Shown piece after piece: positions 31,710 through 46,700 of a stretch of DNA of 64,000 nucleotides. Every line of letters starts with the position of its first letter. Within the stretch, counting starts at the first letter, position 1. This DNA is from Sthenelais limicola. Its lineage: Eukaryota > Annelida > Polychaeta > Phyllodocida > Sigalionidae. The position numbers were made by a program, and so were the translations under genes. The stretch spans positions 65,562,773 through 65,626,772 of the forward strand of contig OW804095.1 of the NCBI GenBank assembly GCA_942159475.1, read 5' to 3'. Below the pieces are notes generated by a model. It was not told where the DNA came from, ran no database searches, and worked only from the letters and a program-made list of their open reading frames with translations.

Positions 31710-34700
31710 ATGGATTCTATCAGTCCTGTAAACGCACCAGGAAGCCCGTTTCATTATCCTGGCTCCAAGAAAACCATTCTAACCAAGTAAGTATATTAGA
31801 TGTGGGTGTAAGCCTAGGGATTAGCAGTAGACGCCGACATCTGGACCTCCACTAACCATGGCCTGGGAGGCCATGGGTGGGAGAGGAGTCAATCTGGTCA
31901 CTGTGACCATGTTTTCCCATTCATGTTCTTAATTATCTCAGAAGATAAGCATTGGTAAGAAGAGGCATCTATGTCAGATCAACTCAAATATTCACTGGCC
32001 TTGTAGAAACAGAAAATGTCACGTTAATTTTTCCCTAGTACTTGGAATTTCCCCTGTTCTCCCAACTGTATCTTAGCTTATCTTATCTTAATGTATTGCT
32101 CAAACTTACTTGGGAGTAGTCAAAATTATGTAGGTATGTTGCTGTACAATGCCTGGAGGTACGATTACCAAGTCACAATGCCTTTCATCAACTGGCATGA
32201 TTGAGGGTAATTGTTTGATCTACAGCTCTAATCTACTAGTCCTGATCATGCTTCAAACCGGTTCGAGCCCAATTGGGGTTTAACCATTAGCATGATCCTC
32301 ATGATGTAATTACATTATTTGAGGTTGGCTTCACATCATAAGCATTCATATAAACTAGAGAGTATCACATGTCTGTGTCACCCTATTAGATTCACCCCAA
32401 AAATATCTCTGATCAGATCTTCCTGCAGGATGTCATAATTACTGAGGCATGAATCATGATACATGTGAAAGATCATGCTCTATCAGTCTATGTTGATATT
32501 CAGGACCGAGATTCTAAACTAGTCTAGCTATAATGCCATGGTTTTTCTCTTGATTTCTTACTAAGCTTACTTAGAAAGGACTGGACCTAGGCGGTACAGT
32601 TTGTTGAGAAGTATTGTATAACTACTTGTGTAGCTAGCTGTGTGCTGGGAGTGATCCATTGTAATTATGGATGGTGTGGCTATTTTGGTTCCAGAGTTGG
32701 CCAACTTAGCAGTTGTCACATTGTTATACTTGGACCCTTGCACGCTGTACATGTCTGGCATCCATGTGACAATTGTGCCAATGCTTTAGTTATGTCCATT
32801 GAATATCACCATCATGGCATCAGCAGAATAATATTATAGCTATACCTTGGCAGTATATTTTCAGTTATGATTGATTTAAATTATTCGATTCCTTAGTCAA
32901 TGGTATAATGATTTTTTTCAAAAAGTACAATGCAGCTTCTTTATTCATTTTTGAGTGGTTATAATATGTGGTAATTTGAAAGTTGACTGATACAGACCAA
33001 ATGTTTTATTTACAAGTTTAATCAAGCTCTCAGTCTGGTCTCTGCTGTGCACACCGTCGTAGGAAGATGTAAATAAACTAAGATGCTGTAACACAAGACT
33101 CAATACCCAATAATACCGTGGTTGATAATAGATTTATTATATAATATTACAAATTATTCTTTCCCGAACTTTTTCTGATTGAATTTTGAAGACTGAACTA
33201 TCGAGAAGATGTAAATAAGTTGCCGTGGGTCTTGTTAGGAAGTCACAGGTAGATTAGATATGTATATATATATATATATACATGTACATGTCACATTTTG
33301 TACCTTGTACGGGGTAAAAGTATTTTGTTCATTGTGTAGTTGGATCAAGAAACCACAAGTTTCAGTTTCATCTATTGTATTACTTTCAGTGGGTATACTT
33401 GGTCTCCCACGTACCCCAATATGCTGGGTAAGAACGTTATCCTGATAATTCTCTCAAATCCGTCATTGCAGGAGACTTGAAGTAAATTATATATCTATGC
33501 AGCCCTGTGGACCTACATTTTGAGCTTTGTTTCTGCCTGAGAACATCGAGTATAGAATGATTTGATACTTGGTGGTTTGAGTGACAATAAAACTCATTAG
33601 GAGCTGTCCGGGCACCTACGATACAGAATACTAACTAGTAACAGCTTCTCCTAGTTTCTAGACAGCTACCAGACTACTCGAAGTGAAGGATATGTCATAT
33701 GCTGATACATATTTCACAAGGGACCCGCATTAAGTCTATGGGCCGTAAGCACAGAAACAAATCTTAGAATCTGTGTTTTTCTTCCATTAGTTGTTGTGGT
33801 ATAGTGGGTTTCTTGGATGGGGAAAAAATTGATTAAACTCATCAAAACATACACTGAATATTATATGTGAATAGCTTTTTAGTGGAGCAGCTACTTTGGA
33901 GCTTCCATTTTTTGCCGATTTGGCTAGGCTGGTCTAAATACCAAGTAGAAGTATTTATATATATACGAGGACCAGGAATAAAAATATGACCACCTGCTTA
34001 ATGCAGGGTGTAAATGTATGTTACAGAATGTAGTGTATTTACTAGTGACGCCACTATACACATATCTTATGTACAAGGTCTTACAACTAGACACACATTC
34101 GTATTGTTCGTATTTAACCGAAGTAAATATTTTGATGGCCAAGTAATACTCTTGCGTACATCTTCCCACATATTTATACCCCTTAATATCCGATAGTATG
34201 AAGCATTTTTTTAAATTTGATTTGTATGTTGGTTTTCTCTGTACGAGTTATAATTATTAAGGTGTGTATATATGGTATAAATGTCAAACGGAATATTTAT
34301 TGATTCTACCTATATGATGCGCTCTTAGTCACGTATCGGATAAACTGGATCGTGTTCAGTTACAATTTGCTGCATGGTCTGAGTAATATTTTGCTGGTTC
34401 ATGTAGGTTTGGATGGTTTATGTTAATGGAACTGGAGTGCATGGCATGGGACAATGTAAGGCTTCCCCAGCATGGGTCGGTCTAGCTTAACCATGTAAGC
34501 CTGTATTGATGATGATCTACCTGCTGGCAGGTGCTATTTTGTGTTGATGGTTTTTGTTAGCAAATCGATGACTATAGTATTTGATGAAATGATCAGAGCG
34601 GGCAATGTGTAACCACAGGCTGCAGCTAGGGTATTGTGCAATCTGGTTGAGCGCTTCATACAGCTTCTGAATTGTAATCGAATTATATTGAACGGTAATT

Positions 34701-37700
34701 GTCCAATATGAGTTCCTATCGTCGTAATGAATCATGTAGATTTTCCCTACTCCCTCATCATTCTCTGTGCATGGAAGGTGATGTAGCTTTCATCAATGCC
34801 ATCATTGTTAGCAACATTGTTATTGTGATCAACATATATTTGTTATTCTCGTTTCATCTCATTGATTCTCATTGCTTCGATTGCCACTTCAACCGGTTGT
34901 CACCAACTACTATCACTCACATTCTTGTTACTACCAGGGTTACCACAGGACAGGGAAAACAGCGAAAATGCTTCCAAAAAAGTCAGAGAATTTGAAAATG
35001 CTGTGAAATTCAGATTTGTGAAAGAAAAATGGAAAATCGGGATCCCCTGGATAATTATTATTATTTTTTCTTTAAAATATTGAAAAATAAGTTTCTTTAG
35101 CACTCACTACAGACCTGGCACCCTTTATATTTGTTATGAATCAGGAGAAAATATAAACACATCAGGGAATTTTACTTTTAGTTTTCTGTGGTAACCCTGT
35201 TGTACTACCTAAACATTGCATTATGGCAAATCCATTCTAAAATACAACTTATGTTTTAAGGTTTGAGCGAGGTGCTACGAAACTTTCTGGTCCCTTGGAC
35301 CACGCCCTCGTTTCACTTTCGAACCTCGGCTCACTTTTGACTTAACAGCGGGAATACGCGCCCCTGTTTCCATGGTAACTGTTTTCTTGGCAGATTCTGA
35401 TAACACAGTTTGCTGACACCAGTTCTGCTATACTCATCCCTTTCCCGATCCAACTACAATAACAGGTCGGTAGATACCGCAGCTATCTCAGTCACACTTT
35501 TAGAACATGCCGTGGCATACAGTTTGTTTTTGTTAAGTCTGAGAATGATCCAGGAACTTTGCAAACTTACCCACCCTTTAAACAGCTTTGGGCTCCTGCA
35601 AAAATAGCACACCTGGGCTAGGAAAACTGGAGATGTAACTAAGGAGTATGCTTAAACTATTGCGTGATATTTAATCTACTAAAGGCAAAAGTATTGGAGG
35701 AATGTTGTATAATATCGCCTTATAGTTATTGACGATGACCTGCATATCCTCTCCTGGTGAATGTGATGATGGCAAATCGACATTTAAGCGAACTGATGTG
35801 ATCGATCAGCCAATTTAATTCCGTAAGCGTTTCATAAAGATCCTGGGATGGGAAAATTCAGGCGATTAGCTTTGCTTGGGTGACACTTTCTTCTTTTGGG
35901 TTTTATAATTAACACACGAGCTGTGAATGTTTCTACTCAGTAGTGAGTACTGATATAATTTATTGATGCAAAAAATGTAGAAAAAAACTAGTATTTCGAT
36001 TATGAATATGTTGAAAAAATAATGAATTTAAAAAGATATGTGTACATATATAATATTTCTCTAGAGGCAAACTCACTATCATCATTTCGCGATCAGGGCT
36101 AGCCCAACCTTCTAGCATGTAACTTGTAAGTGAATGACCAAATGCACATCTCTCTATTCCTGCCTGGTGTGTATTATAACTTTTTAGCAAGGAGTATAGA
36201 ATACTCGTTGGTGAACTGTAGGCAAATCCTTGTAATGACATAAAGGACTAACTCCAGACTGCATTAGTGACTCCAGTTACTATTTAGATGTACCGTATAT
36301 GTACATGTATGAGAGCATGGTGTCATTGATGGCAAGCAAATTATCAGTTTAATCTTCCTATACCCAACCTTCTATAATCTCTGTATAAGGTGCAGTCACA
36401 CAGAATAATTGACTATAAACAACTCTACAATCAAATATAAAGCAGAGTGTGCCATCTACCAAGCAGAGTGTGGTTGATTTTGCTGTAAGATAATATGAGA
36501 ACTAAATGTCCTGCCGACACATTAAAAAAATCTCTGCAGTAAACGCACCCCCACCCCCCACCCGCCACAATGAAATATTTTCCATGGGCATATTTAATCA
36601 CGAATCGCTCCTTTTCAGCCTGAAGGTAGCGCTCTTTTTCGTGAGAATGTATGATTGCCTAGAAGCATGCCAGCCCAAATATTTTACCCAAAGATTTTAT
36701 TGGTTGGTTCTTATTGGCGCAAACCAATCATGATTGTCAGTTCACGAAAGCGTTGAACACGTTCGATACATTCACGTATTGTAAGAAAAACTAATCACTT
36801 TGTGGCACACCTGGCCTTTGCTTACCCAGCAGTTTCAAATTCAGCCGACCGTTTGACATTGAATTGTCTTAATACAATGTGTAGGCTTATCTTGGACATG
36901 GTAACATCTTTCTACTGAATTGGGTGTAGGGAGATGGGTATATATACACGTTTACCGAGGAATGGATTTCCCCAGAACATATTTTTCCCATTAACCCAGC
37001 CTGGTCTGAAGGTCAAAGTGTTATAATTATCCACCTTGTAATCCCTAGCTGACACTATCAGGTGTCAAAATTAGAGAAAAACAATAGTGGCTGTGGTGGA
37101 GTGCTCCGCCCTCCCCGACCATATGGTGCCGACTTCGGGCCGTATTAAGTTAACGAATAGGTAAATGTTTCCCTTACACATATATGTGTTGAGGTATTCC
37201 TACCCTCCGTACGACCATTTGGGCCGAGGTTTGTGTGGTAAGTTGGACTGGTCTAATATTTTTTGGTGTTTGAATAACTTCCTGGATGGTTTAACGTTTG
37301 AATTGAGATGCACTGAAGCTGAAATGGTTGGCTTTATTTTCAGTTGAAGAAATCTCAACCATGTTGAATCTAGGTGGAAAGTTTGACCTTTCAGGAGTCT
37401 TAAGACTAGTCGTTCAGACACATACCGGGATTTCACTTTCAATGCGATAGATCTTTTACATTCTGACATGTCTTCTTTTTCCGACTGTCATAGTCAAATA
37501 AAGCGATGTAGTCGTCTTGGAAGTTTTAACATAAACCCACTAGCAGATAAATTTAGAAAATATGAATACCGGTAGTATCCCCCTCCGTCTTCGACTGCTT
37601 TTCTGTTTTCTTTTTAGAATTCGTTCTATTCCTTGCATTATTATTGCCATTAACGCAATTTATTTGGAAACTGTTATGCAGCTCATTTTAAACATGTGGA

Positions 37701-40700
37701 ACGTTGCGTATGCACATACTTTGCGGGGATCTAATTATATTGATCTGAATATATTTATCCTGCAAAAAAACAGTACACCTATTTCGATGCTATTCTCACT
37801 CAGTTATCACAGATTCACTACTATAATTATCATTATAATCATTAATCATTCATATTCATAAACATATCAATTAAGGTTATGCCTCACAAATAATACAAGG
37901 CCATATATGACAATGTATCATTCCAGTATGGAAAAGAAGAAAAAAACACTTAAAAAATCAAGAGGACTGGACTTTTGATTCACTTTTTCCCCAGATAAGA
38001 TTAGAATTAGACGCGTTCTTATCGTAAGGTAGCGTTGTTTAGAAGCCAACTTATTATCATGTTTGTCAGACCTCTTTCTTCGGAATGCTCGATGCCTCAG
38101 TACGTCTTCTGCTACCAGTGTGAATATTAATCAATTTCACTGTGTTTATTCATTACTAAGATCATTGCCTGTCAATATTTATACCCACAAATTAATTTTC
38201 TTTAATCTTCGTTTGCAGATCCATAGTGACGAGTTCGCCCATACCGAAAGCAGAACGCTCATATCAGTACCAGGAAGATTACTGGGAAATGTAAGTAGCT
38301 TAGCGTCCTATTTTATAATTATGCTCAAGTTGTAGTTCATACATACATGTATGTATCATCCTTTTAGTCCCGTTACGCGTTTGTTCGACTTAAAAGGCGA
38401 TGTGTTAGGTATCTTTTAGAGTTCATGATTTAGAACTCCGCCCGTTTTAGTTAGTAGAACAAATAACTAGCTTTTTTTTTCGTATTTGAGTTAATTTGCG
38501 AAGGCTTTATGTAGCCAAATAGAATGATAACTGTCCCAACATCAAGAATTGTATGTAAGTCAGGAAAAATGTCAACTAGAATCATTCCCCTGAACTGCTG
38601 GTGTTTTCTAGGAGAAAATACTGTTTAGTATTATACTTGCTTTCATCCATTGATATATTGGATACTTCCATGAATGTCACACTCATGTCTTAGATATAAT
38701 AATCGATTCGGGAGGGGCCGTAATATATTTTTCGTTATCATTTTTTCTTTATTTTAATTTAATATACTGTTTAGCAAACATTTCTTTGTCTCAAAGACTG
38801 ATATTACTTCTGGGAAGAGGTGAGTGTCTCAAAAGTTAAATCATATACCTCTCATATTCGTGTCGCAACTACTATGGAAGTCACACAGCTAACTCTCCGG
38901 GCATTCATTAATACGTTCTGTACGGGGGAATCACGCAGTGACATGCCCTTGAACATCTTGAATAATCAGGAATGGTCAGCATGTGATTCACCCAATTCTA
39001 ACAGTAAATCAACCTCATGTGGTAACAGTGGTGTGATTGTCATCAGATAAACCTTCATTGTTGTCTAATCAAAAAATACCCCCTTCCCTGAGCTAATACT
39101 TAAAAACGGTCCTTTGTATTTTTGATCATCTGAAGCGTAATATCATCACGAAAGAAAACATTCGCACGAAATAAAACCTCACTTCCTTCATATTTAAGTC
39201 ACATTTATCTTATTATATTCGGTCCTTACATGTCTCCTCTCTTTTTAACCCCATCCCCTAACCTGTGTATGTGCGGTTATTTCCATTGCTTATTTCTTCC
39301 CTCCCAGATTCCCATGTTAAAGGTATTTATTGTTTCCCAGTTATCCCCCTCAGTTCTTATCCGGTAGCAGGAAAGCTTATGCTTAAGCAGCTTTTTACAG
39401 AAATCTAAAAGCGTCGTACTGGTATAATACCGTATTAGATTAATTTCAAACGAAAGCTGCAGCATGCCAGGTTGAATTTGAGTTACAATGGTTACTGTAC
39501 AAAACCTAGGAGCGGCGTCTACACTGGAGGAACGACATCTGTGGCGCCATCTCGCGCCTCTGAGCTGAGAACGTGAGCACTTATTTACAGTTAAGATTAC
39601 TACCAGGCCCATTGTTGACAAATCACAATGACTTGCCCGCTTCTAACCCTTACTTATATTCATTATCATTGTTTATATTTTGCTTACCAACACCAATGCT
39701 TTACATTAATGATTCGATCGAGTCGTAGGAGATAGTTTGCATACGATAGATATTTGGCGGAGATCTGAATTGGTAGGAATACATATATATATATAAATGT
39801 ATCCTGAAAAATACATAAATATGAAGGATTTTATATCTAGGTCATTTCAAGGTGATATAAATAATAGTTGGAACTTGTTATAACTGCGACGGGAAATTAA
39901 AGATATATTTAGATTACTTTTAATTAACCACGCTCATGTATAAGCAAATTTATTTAGATTACTTTTAATTAACCACGCTCATGTATAAGCAAATTTTATA
40001 CAAAGATATATATAATATGGATACAAACGGAAAACGATACTGTCAATAAAACGTTACAACAACAACTAGCTGTCCATACAGTCAAAATGTAATTCAAAAA
40101 TATAATTCATCCGCATTCTCACTTATGTTCGGGAAATATTGTAACCAAAATGGTTCTTTTTACCCCGGCATACTGCAATATTGCTGTCTTTTTGTTAGTA
40201 ACTATGGGGTTGTTGCATTGATCTTTGTCCAAGTCGCCATCTGGCAATGCTACTGTGCCATGCTTCGCTTTAAAGGGGCTTGTTTCCCCCCTAAAAAATG
40301 GGAAGTTCATGTGCTTTTGTAGATATTGTCACCTTTAATTATGCTTAAATAATTATTTCTCTGAATACCGGTCCTACAATATGCTAAGCACCATTCTCCT
40401 TACTCGCGTTCTTCTTCATGTTTTTATTTAATACATCCATCATACTTTGCTACGTTCATGTAACAGAAATGAGCATTTCTGCATTGTATAATTTATAAAG
40501 TATAGTGCGGGGAAATTCCCATTTACATGATCTTAGGAAAACATGAGTTCATTTGCGCCAAACACCGCCTATAGAAAACACTGGATCCATTCTCCCAAGG
40601 TTTAATTTCAAAAGACTTGAAATTGTAATCCTAATGATAAGTTTATGATCTCAATCGATAATTGATACATTATTTAAGTCAAGAGTTGTTTGTGAATCTC

Positions 40701-43700
40701 CTGCATGAAATAACATTTTTGGGTGCAATGTTTAAATCTGAAAATCATGTTTGGGTTTTGCAAGAAAGCATGGTTTTTAAGAATTTTGATATCTGATTGC
40801 CAATATTATGAAAGAGTTACTATTGGTTAAGTTTATCTTTTTGATTAAGTGATGATTCCTTTCAGCGACCTTGATCCTAACCGTTTCATAGTGATACTTA
40901 TTTTGTCCTGTTCACGCAATTCTGCATATATTATATATTCCTCTTTTCCCTAAACCATCTTCAATGCGCATTTTGATTGGCAAAACTTTGGTAAAAATTA
41001 AATAGTTTACAATGAGTACTAGTTTCCGTCATGGTTCTAATTTCCGTATATATATATGTTTTGATTTGTTATATGTTTGTGAAAAGTCTTAACTCGCCAA
41101 TATTTCAGGCGTAAAATAAGTTTATTTCCTTAGATTTAGACAGAAAAATATCCTATTTTAGTTGAGTTAACGATCGTCTTCATTTTGAGTTGTCATATGC
41201 AACTTGTTACTGAAATAATTGATGGGACGCCCTCGCATTTTACAGAAACGCGTATTTGTAATGTGAAACCCATAACACACCGGGACATGGGGAGAGCTTG
41301 TATATCATGGGTTGAGGTATCCAGGATGCAAGTTTGAGATTTAGGGGTACGCTGAACATTGGTAAAGTACTACTAGGTAGATGTGCGAGGGACACACTCC
41401 TGCTTAGTCAAACTGCACAACAAATCTACCAGGTAGATGCAGTAGATGTCGGTATTTGCTTCCTAAATTTATATTCTAAATTTGGTGGTTCTTATAGAAA
41501 ATTCGACTTAGCAAATAGTTTTTGTTTCAAAAACACTGAAGCAGAGAGCTCTCTGGTACCGAGTATACATATATACTATAAACTCTTTGATGTTTAGGAT
41601 CCTTTTTTTGTGTGCCGAATAGCATTTTTGTTATTTTCTCACTGGTAGGAAGCAGTCGCCGTCAATGTGTCAAGACTTTGATCCTATCACAGAAACACTT
41701 GTTTTATATACTTGATTGGTTTCCCAATGAGATGTCATTTCCCTCGTAGTAATCGTGATATGTCTACAGCAAAAAAAGGTAACGCAGAACTGAAAGTGGA
41801 CAGGGCTTCTTATCGCTTGGATTAGATAAAGCATGGACTACACATGTTGTCATATGTAGATAAAATACTTACCATAAATCTCTAAATGGCCCACTAAGTG
41901 ATATGATTATTTGTTATTACAATGGAGAGATAACACGCCAGTATTATCAGTAGGAACCCTGTTCTTTTTAAAGAGAACTATAATAGAGTAGTTTATACCG
42001 TTCAGTTTAAAATTGCATCGGGTCAGGTGTGCTTTGATCTTGGCGGGAACGTAGGTATGATGTGATATGCATGCTACTCATGTATATTACAGGTAGCGAG
42101 AGGGACTGCATGGATTCCCAGTCACTCATGTGTGAAATTCTCATTAACTCTGACCTTATGAGAGGTGCAATGACTGGGGGAACATACATCTTTGGCTGTT
42201 CCGCCTATCGTTTATATTTTCCTCCCCATCCACACACACAAAGGCCTTGTATTTTACATTTACTGTACATCGAAGTATATTATTGGTTATGCTAAATAGG
42301 AAATGAGTGAATTCTTGGCAGTGGTTCTTCTGTGGAGGATACCCCTTCTGTAAAGATGAACAGCATACTTGACCATCTGGTGTTATAATCCGCCAACATA
42401 CTAGTTGGCACTCATTCCTTTACCCATATTCCAATAATGGTGTCTGTCTACAACTCGGAAGCTATTTCTGTTGGTGGTCGTATATTGCCCAGCACTTACC
42501 CGCTTTTTACCGACTATCATTATCTTTTCACCCATTAACTTCCATTCCTTTACATTGATATTTCAATTTATGGTATGATCACTGCTCACACTGTCACAGA
42601 AATATATAGTCCAGACATGAACGATAATGATCATTGTAATCAATTGTTTAGAATTCATTAATAACTTAAAACATACTATCCCTTTAATGTTATAATTTCT
42701 TAACATCCGACTTAATACCTCCTGTTGGAGGCATGTTCTGCTGGATCTGTATCCTATCATAGGTACACAGTTCAAGAACATGTGCCGCATTATCAACTGA
42801 CAAAAAACTAGAACGTAAAACAAACAGGGCCTAACATTTGGCACCGATTTTACACCAATGAGAAGAGAGCCCGGGAAGAAAGGGATAATGCTATCGCGAG
42901 AGATGTCCTCAATATTCTTTCCCAGTCATAGTCTTGATCATGGCTTTGAAATGAATATGTATACACACTTTTGAATTGTTTTCATAGAAAAATTATCTTC
43001 TTCGGTCAAATTAAATTGAAAACTTGCATTGGTTTCAGGTATGGAATATTTTTACTTCAGGTTATACACAATATTTTGTAATTATTATTATAGGGATATT
43101 CTTTAATCTATTTAATCTCAGATTAAATCATCTTGAGGTCATTGTCATTAAGTATTTATTTAGTACGGTTCCTGGAATCACCATTTTCATGTTCTATTTT
43201 CTGTGGCATTTATGAGCTACTAAAGTAAATCCTAGCAGAATTGTTGCTGGGACTTGAACGATATTTATTAGTCATTGGGTCATGTGCTATTAGCTAATAT
43301 TAGATTATTGCAAGTCTCGACAATTGGCCGGCATGGGGGCTGATGCGATGGCGAGGGAGAGTTAATTTAGTGTCTGTTGGCGTTTTAAACAGTCAGCTAT
43401 TTACCATATATCCCCTGACCCGTTTAGAATGGTGGTGAGGGAGGGAGTACGTCACGTCTATGTTATGAGCCTAGCTGGTGTTTGACTAGCACCGCAGCGC
43501 TGGCCCTCCCGGCTTCACCACACGGTGAAAACAACCCACCGTTCCACATCCCTCCTTCATTTCTCTCCCAGAGAAGAGTAGCTTGCGTCCTCCTTACAAA
43601 CATCCACATTGTCCTCTGAAGATGACTTTGGATATACGCATCTCTACCGCTGGCTGCCCGACGATGTAACTGAATGGGACAGAAGTATTTGTGGTAGGTG

Positions 43701-46700
43701 ATTGTCAGTCTGAGTCAGTCTGTATTTATGACATATTCATGATTTGTGTTCTGGTTTTCCTACGCGGCATGTTTAACATTACACCGAGTGACACTACTTC
43801 TATCCGATAGGTTCTGTGTAGGCACTGCTGTAATACGGTATACATATAACCCCATGCATTGGCTGGGCAATCAGAGGTAACTGGGTTTGCTTTATCAGCT
43901 GATTGCCTCCACGTGTTTAGTCCCCATATTGTCCAGACGTGGGTTGACCCCAGTCTGGCCTATGCCTTAGGTCACTCTGTGACGGAGTGTACCCCCAGCA
44001 GTCCCCTTATCAGAGAACACTTGTTTTCAGTCTGCCTCATGCCTGCGTTCCTATAACGTCAGAACGTCAGCTGGGCGTCCACATTCTGACGCCTCAGGGA
44101 TGAACGATCCTACACATACATACACCGGTGATTTGGTTAAATTTGACATCCTCGAATATACAGCCATTTATTAGATTATTATCACCCATTGCCTTAATAG
44201 TATCAATCTCATATGTGAACAGACGGCCCATGTACGTAGGTTGTGCACTTTGCCCCCGAGTCTCAGTGATGCTAATTACAAATTATATATATGAAAGTAA
44301 TCTTGGCTCTGGCTTGTGTTTGCTTGCACATCGGTGACTTGAGTGGACCGATTTTTCCCGCTCAGGTGAGCCAACTGACACAGTTGACATTCCAATGTTC
44401 ACAATCATTGAGTGGGCTTAAGATCCTTATTTCTTCGGTGTACCGTGTCACTTGAATTCATTTTCACCGAGATCTTTTAGGAACGATGGGGTTATCGTGT
44501 TATGGCCCATGATGCAGTAAGTTAGCCTTTAGCTATTGTTTTGAGAACATGGTATGTGCCATAGGACATTGAATATCAAGCAGTTCTCTGAGACTCCCGT
44601 CATGATTAGGTCAACTGTGTCCTAATATACATGTACATACAGGTGACTGTCCTGTATTCTCAAGGTATGACTAGGTCGGTGCCTCTCTACTGTCAGTTAG
44701 AAAACTACCAACACATGTATGCTATCATTTGCTAGGATCTCGAATGAAGAGTTTATCAGGAGGTGGATTCATTTCGACGTTCTCGTGACATTAAATATCA
44801 GCTATATAAACACTCCCCAGACTTGTGAAGGTCCCAGTAATAACAACTTGTGCTAACTCTGATCCCTACAATAACTCTTTCACATCATTTGGCTCATGGA
44901 AAAAGATCAAATCCTTTTAACCCAAATATATTATCAAGAACATCGCTATGGGTCAAACATGATATCCCGGATTTTATTTTTGTACACTTCCCTTAACGTG
45001 TTTATTGAGGGATGTTGGAGTTCAGATCGAGGGAAAGTCATCCATTGGAACATAGGAGGTAGAGACTTGAGCCCGTCAACTCAAGATTAAATTGAAGTTG
45101 AAATTCGGTACTAGATGTATAGCATATGTGACATCCCTTGTATCATCTTCCATACCTGGAATAGTACACGGATATTCTGTCGCAGTTAGAATATTAAAAG
45201 AAACATGATTACACCAGCTTTTGGTATTCTGAGTATCTTATGACTTTGTGCCAAACTATGGCATGGAACAGGGGTTATATTATCTTTTGGTATTGTTTAT
45301 GACATATCATGCATGATATATTATATAGCACGAGGGCTTATACTATGTTATAGCAAAGTGAAGACTCATCACCTTGCAGTAATAAACCTGAGATTCTGAA
45401 AGGTGTTATGGGACCCAAGGGGTGACCTATGGGCATTAATCCATGTGGTCTGTTGGGAGGTAGGTGTGAAGTTATATTTGTGGGTGGTGGGGAGGGAGGG
45501 AGGATCGCAAATGAAGGTGGTTTTGACCTTAGTCTGTAGGCCAGCCCCACGCGAACATTGGGATAGTGGGGCTGGCCTACAGACTAGTTTTGACCTGCGC
45601 CACGCCACCTGGCTTCATATGATCTGACTTCTGGGGAAGGGGAGGGTGGGGTCAGGGTAAGTTGTAAACTGTGCCATCGACAGCTTGGGCCCGGGTGCTG
45701 AGTTAGAAACGAGTGGGTGGCTGAGAAAGTGTGAGTCACTCTACTATGATATTTCTTTTTATACAACTGAACCTACTGTGGTAGTACATCACAACTCTAG
45801 AGTAATAGGAAGTGCTCTGGCTTGAGATCACAGTGACACTCCCGTGACACTATTATACCTACATCACAATCTCTAAATTTCTTTTTCACTGGATGAGCAA
45901 TTCTCATATTTGTTTATTGCTTTGCACAATCATGGACACTATCAAATTTTCAGCTGGCTACATTCTCCAGTCATTTAAGATTATATTTCGTGTCTCACTT
46001 TTATTTGTGGCCTCAGCTAATTATATCATGCGAGTCTCATGCGAGCTATATATCTGGGAAGCGACATCAAAGGCTTGTTATATTTTGGTATAGAATTAGG
46101 GTGTACATGCATATCCTTGTCCTAGTAATACATCATTATTAAGTTACTTTATTCGTTAATATTGTTATTACATTTACGTCATGGAGCACTGCTATTCTTT
46201 GGTAAATAACTCAGACTTCTCATTGTTTCCTCTGCAGAAATCCTAAGACTGGTTATACATACGGAGCAAGGTATGATATGGAAATGCTATTTTTAAGTGT
46301 AAATAGTACATTATCATATGATGTAAACAGTATGAAATACTCTCGTGAAATAGGGTTACCCTATAGGGTACCTTTCCTCTGCGTATATATATTATTATGT
46401 TTTTATGAGTATTGTCTGAAATTTAATCTAGATCTAAGTACCAATGTCTGGCCCTGAAAGGAGCTATATGAAGTTAGTTGTGAATTCAATCCATACATTA
46501 AAGCCTACAAAACTTGACACATGTTCAAGCCTACTGCTCTTACTAGATGTTACGCCATATCCACATTTAGGCAATGACTATTGACCCTGTTTTTAATGTC
46601 GTGGATAGATAGTCCCAATTAGTCCAAATCAATTTCACGCGTACATAACGTGCTACCTGTGGTGTTCGAGTATAAAAGGGCGTTTCATAAAGGTTCGACC

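Larger units (their letters stand above)
31787..46237 (+). other. two long 5' introns of SUN (6.4 and 7.9 kb)
   Basis: Apart from exon 2 (38219-38290) I find no supported coding sequence. Contents: a TA microsatellite near 33262-33280, a 45-bp tandem duplication at 39906, a possible alternative first exon at 43572 and the hairpin at 45530. Short open frames here have no domain and no matching splice context. Confidence 0.6.

Noticed and set aside
32255..32285. tRNA-like B-box word GGTTCGAGCCC
   Set aside because: No A-box, anticodon arm or acceptor stem could be folded around it.
33258..33282. TA microsatellite
   Set aside because: Simple repeat of ordinary kind, not worth a finding.
38820..39621. 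Open frames of 76 (+) and 114 (-) codons in SUN intron 2
   Set aside because: No domain, no paired splice sites in phase with SUN, intronic position.
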